Assembly (NCBI GenBank): GCA_040386975.1
Contig: JAZKEO010000024.1
Coordinates: 1-64,000, forward strand
From: M2408 sp040386975
GTDB lineage: Bacteria; Bacteroidota; Bacteroidia; Flavobacteriales_D; Crocinitomicaceae
Direction: 5' to 3'
DNA: 64,000 nt
A program made the translations under genes and the position numbers. Shown here one piece after another: positions 9,254 to 18,592 of the stretch; position 1 is the stretch's first letter, and each line of letters opens with the position of its first letter. Below the pieces are notes generated by a model. The model was given only the letters and a program-made list of their open reading frames with translations. It had not been told where the DNA came from and ran no database searches.

Positions 9254-10446
9254 TTAAAACTCTAACCCTAAAACCAACACATCATCCGTTTGCTCATTTA
9301 CCCCTTTCCAATTAATGAAATCAACATCAATATTATGTTTCATCTCACTCATACTTTGACTTTTCTCAACCATTTTGACAAAGTTTTTCTTAGTGAATTT
9401 TTTGTTTTTATCTCCACCAAACTGGTCTAAGAACCCATCTGAAAGCATAAACACTTTATCTCCTTTTTCAAAAGATATTTCTTGAGTCAGAAACTTTTTT
9501 TCAACATCGTGATACAAACCAATTGGAAAACGTTGTCCTTTAAATTCTTGAATTACCCTCTCGTTTCTCTTAAAAAACAAGGATTGATTAGCTCCAGAAA
9601 AAGAGATTTTTCTTTCTTCAAAATTAAAAACACAAAGAGAAATGTCCATTCCATCTGAACGTTTCATTTTATTATTTTTATTGAATTCTTCATAAAGCAA
9701 AACATCCAGAGCGAATAAAATCTCAGCTGGATCTTTCAACTTTTGATGTTTGACAACATTTTTCAACATCGAATTTGCTAAAATCGTCATCAAAGCACCT
9801 GGAACGCCGTGTCCAGTACAATCGATACAAGCAACAAAGTATAAGTCTTCGAATTCATACGCCCAGTAAAAATCTCCTGAAACAAAATCTTTTGGTAAAT
9901 AAAAAACAAAACCATTTGTGAATTTATCTTCAAAAAAGGTTTTACTAGGTAAAAAAGCATGCTGAATAGATTGGGCATATTTTAAACTATCTAATATTTC
10001 TTTATTTTTTCTTTCCAGCAACAAATTAGCTTTTCTCAATTTAGCTTCATTCTTTTTTCTTGATGTAATATCATAACCAACGCTGACTACATTTCCATTT
10101 TCGTCAATCGAACTATTCCATAGAATCCATTTTTTCTTAGAATTTGCATCATACAACAAATGTTCAGCACAATTTCATTTGTTCTGACTAACTCCTTGAA
10201 ATTCTCCAACATTTCCAAGGCAGAAAATTCATCTTTTCGTGTTGCCCTCCACCAATATTCACCCAAAAGTTCATTTGGATTGTAACCCAAAATGCGTTCA
10301 ACAGAATTACTGACATAAATCAGTTCTCCATCGCGATTGATAACCAACACAATTGTATTTACATTTTGCGTGATGATATCAACAAGTTGATTTGATTCTT
10401 TTACCATAGTCACAACAAAATTAAGATTTAAAACAATCTCTTTCAT
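9254..10446 (-). pseudogene. PAS-domain PP2C/SpoIIE-type phosphatase, frameshifted
   Basis: Two overlapping reading frames make one protein. The first (10446 downward, starting MKEIVLNLNFVV) holds most of a PAS domain (SNSVERILGYNPNELLGEYWW). The second resumes near 10168 with AEHLLYDANSKKKWILWN, the PAS end, then a short coiled coil and a SpoIIE/PP2C phosphatase domain (SGDFYWAYEFEDLYF, DCTGHGVPGALM, GDKVFMLSDG, EQTDDVLVL). The joint lies at about 10166-10170, where one base appears to be missing. The intact product would be about 395 residues and would dephosphorylate a phosphoserine protein such as an anti-sigma antagonist. The phosphatase motifs look intact, so decay would be recent, or this is a sequencing error. 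A weak -7-like TACTTTCG lies at 10466-10473. Confidence 0.75.
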
Positions 10447-10749
10447 TTTCGTTGAACTGCTAAAACGAAAGTAAAAACACTTTATCGATATAAAATTAGC
10501 ATTGGTGTTAAATTAAATATAATTGGTTGAAATTTCTTAAAAATTATTTAATACATTCATAATATTCTTAAAATTGAGTTTGATAAACGCTAAATCAATT
10601 TCGTACTCGATGAAAACGGTTTAGCTTCATTTTGTTGATAAGATAATATAAATTTAATGTTTTTTTAATTCCTTATTCCATTTTAATTTTGTATATTTGT
10701 TTTGGAAATTGCATACTTTTTTATGCGATGGTTTGTTTTTTTGATATAT
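10447..10749. other. Intergenic region between divergent genes
   Basis: A 303-nt AT-rich spacer between the divergent phosphatase and T9SS cargo genes. It holds the -7 box TATATTTG (10692-10699) for the rightward gene. No other coding or structured signal was seen. Confidence 0.6.
10692..10699 (+). promoter_or_regulatory. -7 box of the 741-residue T9SS cargo gene
   Basis: TATATTTG matches TAnnTTTG. Transcription would begin just after it, which rules out the TTG at 10702 as start and favours the ATG at 10750. No convincing -33 element was seen. Confidence 0.55.
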
Positions 10750-12975
10750 ATGAAAGCTCTTTTCTCTTTTTTATCAAATAATTCGCTTCTCAATTGTAGC
10801 AACAAATCACTATCTAAAATTTTAGTAAATCGATTTAGTTTATTAGTGTTGTTTTTGATTTCAACAGTGAATTTTAATGTTTTTTCTCAAACAACGATTG
10901 CAATTCAAGATTTTGAAGCTACTCCTGCGACTCCAACAATGACTTATTCAAATGTTGGAGGTGCATCTGTTTCAAATTCTTCTGCGGCGGGCGACAGACC
11001 GGCTACTTCACCATTTTTCACATCAGGAACAACTGGTTGGAGTGCCACCAGTGCAACATCAAAAATAACATTTGCAAACAACCTTAATTTAGGTGGATGT
11101 AATACCAAATATTTTGAATTTAAACTCGCATCCTTTTCAATAGCTTCAACAGCCAATGGTGCAGACCAAACAGATTCTGTAACTGTTGAGATTTCACTTG
11201 ATGGAGGTACAACTTGGTCTAAAGAGTTACAGGTTAGGGGTAATGCAGGAGCAAACTCCTATTGGGCATTTAATGCAACTGGCACTGCAACAGTTACCCA
11301 TGATGGAAATAACACCGTTGAAGCGGGTGCTTTATTTACTGCTCCTTCTACAGGAAGTAACGCAAATGGGCATTCAACAATTAGAGTTGATCTACCAGTT
11401 GGATGCACTCAAGCACGTCTTAGAATAAGTTTAAAAAACAATACGGCTAATGAACGGTGGGTTATTGACGATGCAAAACTTGTGGCTACTTGTCCTGTTG
11501 GTTGTGTTTCAGAAACCCAACCAACAACAGAAGCTTCATCAGTTACAATTAGTGAAGGATGTACATCTGCCCAACTAAATTTCACAAACGGAGATGGAAT
11601 TTTTAGAATGGTTGTAATGAGTACCAATTGTACGATTACTGCCCCTAATGACCAAACAAATTACAACTCAAGTAGTACTTATGGCTCAGGAGATCTAACC
11701 GCTGTTGCATCTGGTGATTATGTCGTTTATAATGGTTCAGCGGCTACAACAATTGTAAGTGGATTAACTCCAAATACGAGCTACTGTTTTAAAATTTATG
11801 AATACAACGTCTCAACAACAAACTGTACTGAGAATTATTTAAATCCTACTTTTAGCACATCTTTTACAACACTTGCAACATGTGCAGACCCACAAATACG
11901 TTCAATTTTAGTAAATGCATGTACTGTTGCTGAAGGTACTGATGAAGTTGTAATTATTACAAATGGAAATTCAGCTTTAAATGTTAATGATATCCAAATT
12001 GATTTTCCGAGCGGTGGTTCATTCTGCAATTCAGGTTGTGGAACCCAAACTTTTGTAAACAATGCTACCTATGTATCGAATCTAAATACTTTAGCTGGTT
12101 GTACTTTATTTCAGTATGTAACAACTATTCCAGCTAACTCCTCAGTTGTAGTTTTTAGCGGTTCAACCCCTACTATGACTTTTAATTATTCATCTGAATG
12201 TCCAGGAGGTGGTCCCTATTATGTACTTTTCTGTAACAATACAAATACTGCTGGTAGGTTTGCTAATAATGCAGATGCTAATAGAACATTAACAGTGGAC
12301 TTTAACGGTTCAACTGATGTTGTGACATTTTATTCTTCGAATGCAAATACGGGTGATGATGGAGATTATGTTAGTTTTGACAATGCAGGTAACCCAACAT
12401 ATGGAAATTCAGCTGCTTGTTCTACACCTATTATTCTTCCTATCGAATACAAATCATTTGAAGTAGAATCAAAAAACAATGCTGCCAATTTAAATTGGGA
12501 AACATACTCTGAAAGAAACAATGATTATTTTGAGATTGAAATTGCAAATCAATTTGACACTGAATTTAAAACTATTGGAAAAGTAAAAGGTAGTGGTTCA
12601 ACAACAAGTGAAAACTCATATTCTTTCTTAGCTGAAAACTTGAAAGATGGGTATTATTATTTCCGCTTAAAACAAGTTGATTTTGATGGGCAAGTAAGTT
12701 CTTCTGAGATTAAAACTGCAACAATTGCGGGAAATGGCTTAGCTATATTAAAAATTCAGAATGACATCGACTATGCTAAGTTAACTTTTAATCAAAGTAT
12801 TAGTCAAGGATCAACTTTGGAAATTTTTGAAATAACAGGTAAAAAAGTTTTCTCGCAAGAAATAAATGAGCCTTCAAAATCGATTGAAATTAATCAGACT
12901 TTAAGTGGAATGCTGATTTTTAAAATTCAACATCCAACAAAAGGAACTGAAGTTTTTAGAATGATTTTAGAATAA
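10750..12975 (+). CDS. T9SS-sorted secreted protein with lamin-tail-like region
   Basis: An upstream in-frame TTG at 10702 would add 16 residues, but the -7 box sits right there. The ATG at 10750 also gives a coherent signal sequence: MKALFSFLSN, a hydrophobic stretch, and cleavage near NVFSQ. The 741-residue product has an N-terminal beta-sandwich region with Cys pairs, and a central fibronectin-like segment (TTEASSVTISEGCTSAQLNF). A lamin-tail-like domain follows (LVNACTVAEGTDEVVIITN through GDDGDYVSFDNAG), then the linker LPIEYKSFEVESKNNAANLNW common before T9SS tails. The C-terminal sorting domain is diverged (EIFEITGKKVFSQ...). It is likely exported and shed or surface-bound. Role unknown. 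It is followed by another cargo gene on the same strand. Confidence 0.85.
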   Translation: MKALFSFLSNNSLLNCSNKSLSKILVNRFSLLVLFLISTVNFNVFSQTTIAIQDFEATPATPTMTYSNVGGASVSNSSAAGDRPATSPFFTSGTTGWSATSATSKITFANNLNLGGCNTKYFEFKLASFSIASTANGADQTDSVTVEISLDGGTTWSKELQVRGNAGANSYWAFNATGTATVTHDGNNTVEAGALFTAPSTGSNANGHSTIRVDLPVGCTQARLRISLKNNTANERWVIDDAKLVATCPVGCVSETQPTTEASSVTISEGCTSAQLNFTNGDGIFRMVVMSTNCTITAPNDQTNYNSSSTYGSGDLTAVASGDYVVYNGSAATTIVSGLTPNTSYCFKIYEYNVSTTNCTENYLNPTFSTSFTTLATCADPQIRSILVNACTVAEGTDEVVIITNGNSALNVNDIQIDFPSGGSFCNSGCGTQTFVNNATYVSNLNTLAGCTLFQYVTTIPANSSVVVFSGSTPTMTFNYSSECPGGGPYYVLFCNNTNTAGRFANNADANRTLTVDFNGSTDVVTFYSSNANTGDDGDYVSFDNAGNPTYGNSAACSTPIILPIEYKSFEVESKNNAANLNWETYSERNNDYFEIEIANQFDTEFKTIGKVKGSGSTTSENSYSFLAENLKDGYYYFRLKQVDFDGQVSSSEIKTATIAGNGLAILKIQNDIDYAKLTFNQSISQGSTLEIFEITGKKVFSQEINEPSKSIEINQTLSGMLIFKIQHPTKGTEVFRMILE

Positions 12976-13039
12976 ATTTCTTTCTATTTTTTTAAAGCAA
13001 TCTTAATTATCGATTAATATCCGCTTCATACACTGACTG

Positions 13040-13047
13040 TAATTTTG
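13040..13047 (+). promoter_or_regulatory. -7 box of the 428-residue T9SS cargo gene
   Basis: TAATTTTG fits TAnnTTTG and lies 18 nt before the ATG at 13066. This gives the downstream gene its own promoter and makes the TTG at 13045 unlikely as start. Confidence 0.55.
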
Positions 13048-13065
13048 CATTATAAAATTATAGTT

Positions 13066-14352
13066 ATGTATTCAAAAAAATCTTTACAAAATCTCTTTTT
13101 AACATTAATCACCTTTGCGGCTTTATCGAGTCAAGCACAAATTTCTTTCTCAACAATTGGAACTGCAAAAACTGAAAATTTTAATACCTTAACTAATTCT
13201 GGAACAAGCATTACATGGAGTGACAATACTACTTTAGCTGGTTTTTATGTTAGTCCAACAACGGTTCGTATTGAAGCGTCAACCTCATCCATGGACAACG
13301 CTGGAGCACCATACATTATTGCAAATGGAACAGATAGAAGTTTGGGTAGTCGAGCTTCAGGAACTTCTCCAAATAACAACATTTATTTTGGAGCACGTTT
13401 TGTAAATAACACAAGCTCAATCATAAAATCTCTTGAAGTATCTTATTATGGCGAACAGTGGTCAATTGCTGAAAATGGTTCAAATGTAAATAAGCTAAGC
13501 TTTAGCTATCAAAAAAGTTCTTCAACAATTACCAGCTTAACGAGTGGATCATGGACAAATAATACTTCATTAGACTTTTCACAGATAAAAAGCTGTCATA
13601 CAACATCTGGCTGTAACAGTTCAAACACAAGTGCACAGTATTCAGCTTTGGATGGAAATAATTCAGCAAATCGCGTGTTAAAATATGCAGTATTTAATGT
13701 TACGCTGAATCCAAATGAAGAAATCATGCTGCGTTGGTATGATTTAAACGATGCGGCGAATGATCATCACTTACAGATTGATGAATTAAGTGTTACACCG
13801 TGGGATGTTGTTGCAAGTGTTGTTTTACCAATTGAACTAACAGAATTTAAAGCGAATTGTAATTCAAAATTAATCAACCTTGAATGGACTACTAAAAGTG
13901 AACGTGACAATGCATTTTTCACTATTGAAAGTACTTTGGATGGAAAATACTTTTCAGAACTTAAAAGAATTGATGGAGCGGGAAATAGCTCTTCCGAATT
14001 GAATTACTCAATTCAAGTGGAAAATAAAAATACAAGTCAACAATACTTTAGACTAAAACAAACTGATTTTAATGGTAAAGCAACCTATTCAGAAATTATT
14101 GCATTAAAATGTAAAAATGATGCAACTGAAATTCAAGTATTCCCAAATCCTAGTGAAGGTAAATTCTATATTCTAGGCTTAGAAGAAAAAACACAATTAG
14201 AAATATTCAATCAACTTGGACAAAAAATTCAAGATTTTAGTATTGAAAAATCAGGAAATCAATTTGAGTTAAATGATTTAAGACAAGGAATTTATTTTGT
14301 TAGAATAAATCAAAATGATGTGTTTGAAACACATAAAATCGTCAAGAATTAA
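13066..14352 (+). CDS. T9SS type A sorted secreted protein
   Basis: The start is placed at the ATG (MYSKKSLQNLFLTLITF), giving 428 residues with a signal peptide cleaved near SSQAQ. The body is a predicted all-beta domain with aromatic and Ser/Thr-rich strands (FGARFVNNTSSIIKSLEVSY, HHLQIDELSV). The family is seen in flavobacterial cargo proteins, but no enzyme motif is visible. The linker LPIELTEFKANCNSKLINLEW and the tail IQVFPNPSEGKFYI...GIYFVRINQN are a classic type A sorting domain. It shares this C-terminal architecture with the preceding gene. It converges on the RNA methyltransferase gene with a 24-nt gap and no evident hairpin. Confidence 0.87.
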   Translation: MYSKKSLQNLFLTLITFAALSSQAQISFSTIGTAKTENFNTLTNSGTSITWSDNTTLAGFYVSPTTVRIEASTSSMDNAGAPYIIANGTDRSLGSRASGTSPNNNIYFGARFVNNTSSIIKSLEVSYYGEQWSIAENGSNVNKLSFSYQKSSSTITSLTSGSWTNNTSLDFSQIKSCHTTSGCNSSNTSAQYSALDGNNSANRVLKYAVFNVTLNPNEEIMLRWYDLNDAANDHHLQIDELSVTPWDVVASVVLPIELTEFKANCNSKLINLEWTTKSERDNAFFTIESTLDGKYFSELKRIDGAGNSSSELNYSIQVENKNTSQQYFRLKQTDFNGKATYSEIIALKCKNDATEIQVFPNPSEGKFYILGLEEKTQLEIFNQLGQKIQDFSIEKSGNQFELNDLRQGIYFVRINQNDVFETHKIVKN

Positions 14353-14376
14353 AAATGTAGAATTGAGAATATAAAA

Positions 14377-15558
14377 TTAAGAGTCTAATTTACTAATAAC
14401 GTGTTCTTTTCGTGAGCCTTCAAATATTTTGAATTGACGGAAACTACACTCCAAATCACCGTTATACAATTTGATTTTTCTTGAAGGACTTAAACCTACA
14501 GACTTCATTGCATCTAAATTAGACGAGATTATCCAACAAGAGAACCCTTTTAATTCTTTTTTAAACCAATCTCCTAAACCTTCGTACATTTCGTGAATTT
14601 CATCCCCCATTCTTTCTCCATAAGGTGGATTTGAAATTAAGGTTCCTCCTTCCGATTGTTTTTCGATTAATTGATCTAATTTTATTTCATCGAAAGAATT
14701 CGTTGATAATTTAATCGCTCTGGCAATTGGAAGTGGTCTCAAATTACGTTTTGTCATCAAAACCATTTCTGAATCAATATCAGAACCAAGAATATCAAAA
14801 TCAAAGTTTTTGCATACTCTGTTTGCTTTGGATTGAATTTCCTCCCAAGCTCTTTCGTCAAAATTTTTGAAATTTTTGAATGCAAAATGCTGTCTTTCAA
14901 TACAAGATGGAATGCTCGCGGCTAAAAAGGCTGCCTCAATTAATAAAGTTCCTGAACCACAAAATGGATCAATAAAAGTTGATTTTCTATCCCATCCCGA
15001 CATACGAATTAAAATCGCTGCCAAGACTTCGTTTAAAGGAGCGACACCAGCTTCTTGTCTGTAACCACGCATATAAAGTGGTAAACCACTCGTATTTAAG
15101 GATAAATTAACCTGATTTTCTTTGATATAAATATCAAACATCACTTGCGGATTTTTTACATTTACATCTGGTCTCTCCCCTTCTTTATCCCTAAATGTAT
15201 CTACAATGGCATCTTTTACTAAAAAATAAGGATACTGTGTGTGTGAAAATAAATTTGAAAAAACGGCACCTTTTACAGCAAATGTTTTGTCAGAAGTAAA
15301 ATATTGTGTCCAATCGATTTTCATCGCTTTGTTATACAAATCTTTTTCATCTTTAATTCTAAAAGAAGCAATTTCAACGATTACAGAAATCGCGCAACGA
15401 ACGTGTAAATTCAAAAAATAAACATCATTCCAAGTACCTTGAATCTGAACTGCACGGTTTAAAACCGTAACTTCAGGAAAACCTAATTCAATTAATTCGT
15501 CTTTTAGAACTTCTTCAGCTCCAAAAATTGTTTTTAAAGTGATTTTTATTTTTTCCAT
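14377..15558 (-). CDS. THUMP-domain class I SAM-dependent RNA methyltransferase
   Basis: The 393-residue protein has an N-terminal THUMP RNA-binding region (about residues 45-155) and a Rossmann methyltransferase. DPFCGSGTLLIEAA (197-210) is the SAM-binding loop and NPPYGERMG (310-318) is the catalytic NPPY motif typical of N2-guanine methylation. This is the YpsC / RlmL N-terminal-half family, predicted to make m2G in 23S rRNA. The exact target is not shown by sequence. Unlike E. coli RlmL there is no RlmK domain, as usual for this shorter family. The TPR protein gene lies 36 nt upstream on the same strand, so the two may be co-transcribed. Confidence 0.9.
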   Translation of the reverse strand: MEKIKITLKTIFGAEEVLKDELIELGFPEVTVLNRAVQIQGTWNDVYFLNLHVRCAISVIVEIASFRIKDEKDLYNKAMKIDWTQYFTSDKTFAVKGAVFSNLFSHTQYPYFLVKDAIVDTFRDKEGERPDVNVKNPQVMFDIYIKENQVNLSLNTSGLPLYMRGYRQEAGVAPLNEVLAAILIRMSGWDRKSTFIDPFCGSGTLLIEAAFLAASIPSCIERQHFAFKNFKNFDERAWEEIQSKANRVCKNFDFDILGSDIDSEMVLMTKRNLRPLPIARAIKLSTNSFDEIKLDQLIEKQSEGGTLISNPPYGERMGDEIHEMYEGLGDWFKKELKGFSCWIISSNLDAMKSVGLSPSRKIKLYNGDLECSFRQFKIFEGSRKEHVISKLDS

Positions 15559-15593
15559 GATGTTTTAAATTTGAGTTTGCAAAGAAACAACAA

Positions 15594-16448
15594 TTAAAAC
15601 GAAATTCTCACTAACCTTTCTGTAAATTTAGACTTTTTTGATTTTTCACCTTCACAATAAGCGTCAGCTTCTTTTGTTAAAGCGATATCTCCTAAATTAA
15701 TTGCTTTTGTGTAAGCCTCGCAAGCTTCAATTTTATTTTCTAATTTTACGTGAACTTGGGCTAAAAAATAATAAGCTTCTATTAATTCTTCACTTTGAAT
15801 TTCAACAGCTTTCATTAATTTTTCTTTTGCAAGCCCTAAATTATTTAATTTAAAGGCAGCATACCCATAATAAAATTCATAATTTGGCTCATCTTTCCCA
15901 CTTGGCCCCAATTTTAAAATTCGATCAAAATACTCACTTGCTTTTTCATAATCTTTATCTTCTAAATAAAATATTGCTTTTAAATATAAAAAATCCTTAT
16001 TTAAAGGGTTCATATCTAATTGTTTATCACTAGTCTCATGAAACAATTCATATTTATTTTGACGTAGATGTATGACTGATATATTATAAATAGCATTTTT
16101 ATTTGCTTCATCAAATTTCAAAGCTCTTTCCGTAGCAAATAAAGCATTTTCATATTGTTTCAAGTCAATAAATAAAGCTCCAACAGCAACAAGTGCATCA
16201 ACATTATTTTCATCGTTTAATAAAATATAATTATAAGCTTCAATTGCATCTTTCTTCATTCCCAAATTTTGGTATGATTTTGCCAACAGAACCAAATCTT
16301 TGTAATCCGCTTTTTCAACAGTTTGTGCGACATTTTCAATTACTTGCTCATATTCTTTTGCATCATATAAATCTTGACAGTTTTCGCATTTTTGAGAAAA
16401 CACAACGCTTGAGCTTGCTAGTAAAATAGTTGATAGAATAAACTTCAT
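15594..16448 (-). CDS. Secreted tetratricopeptide-repeat protein
   Basis: 284 residues with a signal peptide (cut near SVVFSQK), followed by CENCQ and about six TPR-like helical pairs (DAIEAYNYILLNDENNVDALVAVGALFIDLKQYENALFAT is one, cited here by its position at about residues 67-106). TPR arrays are protein-binding scaffolds, and this one should act in the periplasm. The pair of Cys residues just after the signal peptide (CENC) could form a disulfide. The role is unknown. It may share a transcript with the downstream RNA methyltransferase gene, though the functions do not obviously match. Confidence 0.8.
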   Translation of the reverse strand: MKFILSTILLASSSVVFSQKCENCQDLYDAKEYEQVIENVAQTVEKADYKDLVLLAKSYQNLGMKKDAIEAYNYILLNDENNVDALVAVGALFIDLKQYENALFATERALKFDEANKNAIYNISVIHLRQNKYELFHETSDKQLDMNPLNKDFLYLKAIFYLEDKDYEKASEYFDRILKLGPSGKDEPNYEFYYGYAAFKLNNLGLAKEKLMKAVEIQSEELIEAYYFLAQVHVKLENKIEACEAYTKAINLGDIALTKEADAYCEGEKSKKSKFTERLVRISF

Positions 16449-16631
16449 GATTAGATTTTTAATTTTAGGATTGAAAGTTAATGCTTTTTATAGAGATAAC
16501 AAAATTTGTTAAAAATTTACAGAGCAAAATCATATTTTTCAATAAATATCTTCTTACTTTTTTCCAAAGAAAAAAAAGTAAATAAAAAGTGCTTTTAGTC
16601 TTGTTTTTAAGGGGCTTCCTACAAAAGAAAC

Positions 16632-16695
16632 GTTATGCTTTTATGACTTCATGCTTTGTTCCGCGAACGGAACGCAATTTCGTCACAAGCATAAC
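16632..16695. other. Intergenic 64-nt nested hairpin element
   Basis: Nested inverted repeats: GTTATGCTT (16632-16640) pairs with AAGCATAAC (16687-16695). Inside, TGAC/GTCA, TGC/GCA and GTTCCG/CGGAAC (16658-16673) close on a CGAA tetraloop. No T-run follows on either strand, so it is not a simple terminator. It is more GC-rich than its surroundings and may be a structured RNA or a palindromic repeat element. The flanking spacer (16449-16745) holds nothing else recognised. Confidence 0.5.
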
Positions 16696-16745
16696 TAGTC
16701 CTACAAAAACACTCCGTTGACGTCTGAAATAAGATTTCTATTGAT

Positions 16746-17141
16746 TTAATTGATTTTTGGTTCAATCAAATCCCAAAGATTTCCGTACAAATCAGCGAAG
16801 ACAAATACTTTCCCAAATTCTTCAACAGAAGGTTCACGAATAATTTTCACTTCATTTTTTGTAAATAAATCGTATTCTCGTTGTAAATTATCAGTGTGCA
16901 TAAAAAGAAAAACTCTTCCTCCCGTTTGATTTCCAATTGATTTTTCTTGTTCTCCATTTGCCGCTTGAGCCAATAGTAAGGAGAAATTACTTTCAGTACT
17001 TGGAGCAATTCTCACCCAACGTTTAGTTTCACTTAATTTTGTGTCTTCAAGTAGAACAAAATTTAATTTTTGCATATAAAAAGCAAGTGCTTCATCGTAA
17101 TCTTTAACAACTAAAGCAATTTGAAAAATGTTTCTATTCAT
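16746..17141 (-). CDS. VOC family protein (glyoxalase/bleomycin-resistance fold)
   Basis: 131 residues from the ATG at 17141. A TTG five codons upstream is in frame but sits inside the -7 box TACATTTG (17154-17161), so it is rejected. The sequence starts NRNIFQIALVVKDYDEALAFY and ends FADLYGNLWDLIEPKIN, the paired beta-alpha-beta-beta-beta modules of the vicinal-oxygen-chelate superfamily. Metal-ligand positions are not clearly conserved (the usual first-strand His is replaced by ALVVKD), so binding of a small molecule rather than glyoxalase activity is possible. No functional neighbours. Confidence 0.85.
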   Translation of the reverse strand: MNRNIFQIALVVKDYDEALAFYMQKLNFVLLEDTKLSETKRWVRIAPSTESNFSLLLAQAANGEQEKSIGNQTGGRVFLFMHTDNLQREYDLFTKNEVKIIREPSVEEFGKVFVFADLYGNLWDLIEPKIN

Positions 17142-17166
17142 GATTTTTTTGTGCAAATGTAATTAT

Positions 17167-18432
17167 TTACCAATCATCGTCATCATCCAGAAAACCTCCT
17201 TCAGGAACTAAAATCAATTTTAAACTAATGCTATGTCCTGAAATTGAAAGTTCAATTTGTAAATTTTTCATTTTCGGATCAGAACTGTTTTCAACTTTCC
17301 AAGTTTGAGTGTATAACATAAAAGCTTTTGACCGTTCTTCTTTATCAAGTTTTAAAGTACCACAAGAAATCAATGTATTCGTGATTTTATTTTTTAGCTC
17401 CTCATATTGCTTGATTATTTCTTCATCATTTTCAATTCTTCCAAAATCCGCTTTTAATTGTGAAGATAAAACCTCCGTTTCTTTAGCGCCTTCAAGCTGA
17501 ATTTTACATTTATATAAACCAACACTTTGCACTATTACTTCACCTCTTAGAGACTCAAAATTATTTTTAGATCCACAAATAATTTGGGAAATTTGATTTG
17601 AGAAGTTCGAATTTTTAGTTGGAATTGCTTTTTTTATTACAGTTTTTGAAGGAACATAAGGTTTTTCAGATTGCTTTTTTAAATATGCAAAAGCTTTTTC
17701 AGCATCTTCTTCTGATTTAAAGATTAAATAACAGCCTTTCATTTTAATTGTCGGCTTTGGGGAAAGTTTTAATTTGTAAATTAATTGTCCTGTTAAATTA
17801 TCCTTTTCTTTTTCTGACTTTGTGATTGTTTTTCCTGTGAAATCAAATGAAGAAAGTTCCCATTGTGATTCATAGTCAAAACCTTTTAAATGTAAATTAT
17901 TCTCCTTTAAATAATAATTCAGGATATAAATCGTACCAAGGAAATCTTTAAATTCTAAATCCCTTTCTGTTTCTTCAAGGAATATTTTCTCTACATCAAA
18001 AGTTGTTTTTGAAATTGGCTTAACATTTGTTTTTTCTGCTTGATATTTCAAATAATTAAAAGCCAATTCACAATCTTCAATACTTTCAAAATATAAATCA
18101 AGTTCTTTCTTAGTTGAACTTGATGGCTTAGGAACAAGTCTTAATTGTTGAGAAAACAAGCCTGTTTTAGAAACTTTGTAAGCAAATATTTGTTGTCCAA
18201 TATATTTTTTTGAAAAATCAATATCTGATATTAGTATTGAATTACTTCCTAAATAAAGTATTCCATTTTCTATATAATAATTATATATTAATTTCCCTCC
18301 AAAAACATCATCTAAAAGTTCAATATCAACTGTTGTTTCCTTTTGAAACATTTTTTCCATTTTAGAAAAATTTTCTTGAGCAAACATGTTGCTAACAAGA
18401 AAAACCGCTGTGATTAAAATTAAATTTTTCAT
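17167..18432 (-). CDS. Secreted protein of unknown function with two internal repeats
   Basis: 421 residues with a signal peptide (SNMFAQ). I do not recognise a family. It holds two related segments of about 110 residues: the first ends FESIEDCELAFNYLKYQAEK and the second FKSEEDAEKAFAYLKKQSEK, both with a G-K-L/I-Y-hydrophobic strand region, so an internal duplication is likely. The C-terminal part (about residue 280 on) has two cysteines and ends in GGFLDDDDDW, an unusual acidic tail. It is the first gene of the long minus-strand secreted-protein block. A long hairpin separates it from the next gene upstream. Confidence 0.65.
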   Translation of the reverse strand: MKNLILITAVFLVSNMFAQENFSKMEKMFQKETTVDIELLDDVFGGKLIYNYYIENGILYLGSNSILISDIDFSKKYIGQQIFAYKVSKTGLFSQQLRLVPKPSSSTKKELDLYFESIEDCELAFNYLKYQAEKTNVKPISKTTFDVEKIFLEETERDLEFKDFLGTIYILNYYLKENNLHLKGFDYESQWELSSFDFTGKTITKSEKEKDNLTGQLIYKLKLSPKPTIKMKGCYLIFKSEEDAEKAFAYLKKQSEKPYVPSKTVIKKAIPTKNSNFSNQISQIICGSKNNFESLRGEVIVQSVGLYKCKIQLEGAKETEVLSSQLKADFGRIENDEEIIKQYEELKNKITNTLISCGTLKLDKEERSKAFMLYTQTWKVENSSDPKMKNLQIELSISGHSISLKLILVPEGGFLDDDDDW

Positions 18433-18472
18433 GATTGATGTTTTAACAAAAATAAACTTAAATTTTATTATT

Positions 18473-18521
18473 AATAAATGTTTAATGACTTAGGTAAAAC
18501 TTAAGTCATCAAACATTTATT
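18473..18521 (-). terminator. Long hairpin, terminator of the 351-residue barrel gene
   Basis: A 20-bp inverted repeat with one mismatch: AATAAATGTTTAATGACTTA pairs with the segment 18502-18521 around a 9-nt loop. It lies 72 nt past the stop of the 18593-19648 gene and is followed by AT-rich sequence on the minus strand. Confidence 0.55.
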
Positions 18522-18592
18522 TAATATCACTTGTCTTATACTATTTATAATAATCAGCCACACAATGAATACTGATTACTACATACTAAGTA

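Noticed and set aside
10147..10180. Programmed ribosomal frameshift in the PAS-PP2C gene
   Set aside because: No slippery heptamer or downstream structure is seen at the joint, so a mutation or sequencing error is simpler.
10702..10749. Upstream TTG start for the T9SS cargo gene
   Set aside because: It lies at the predicted transcription start just past the -7 box, and the ATG at 10750 gives a better signal peptide.
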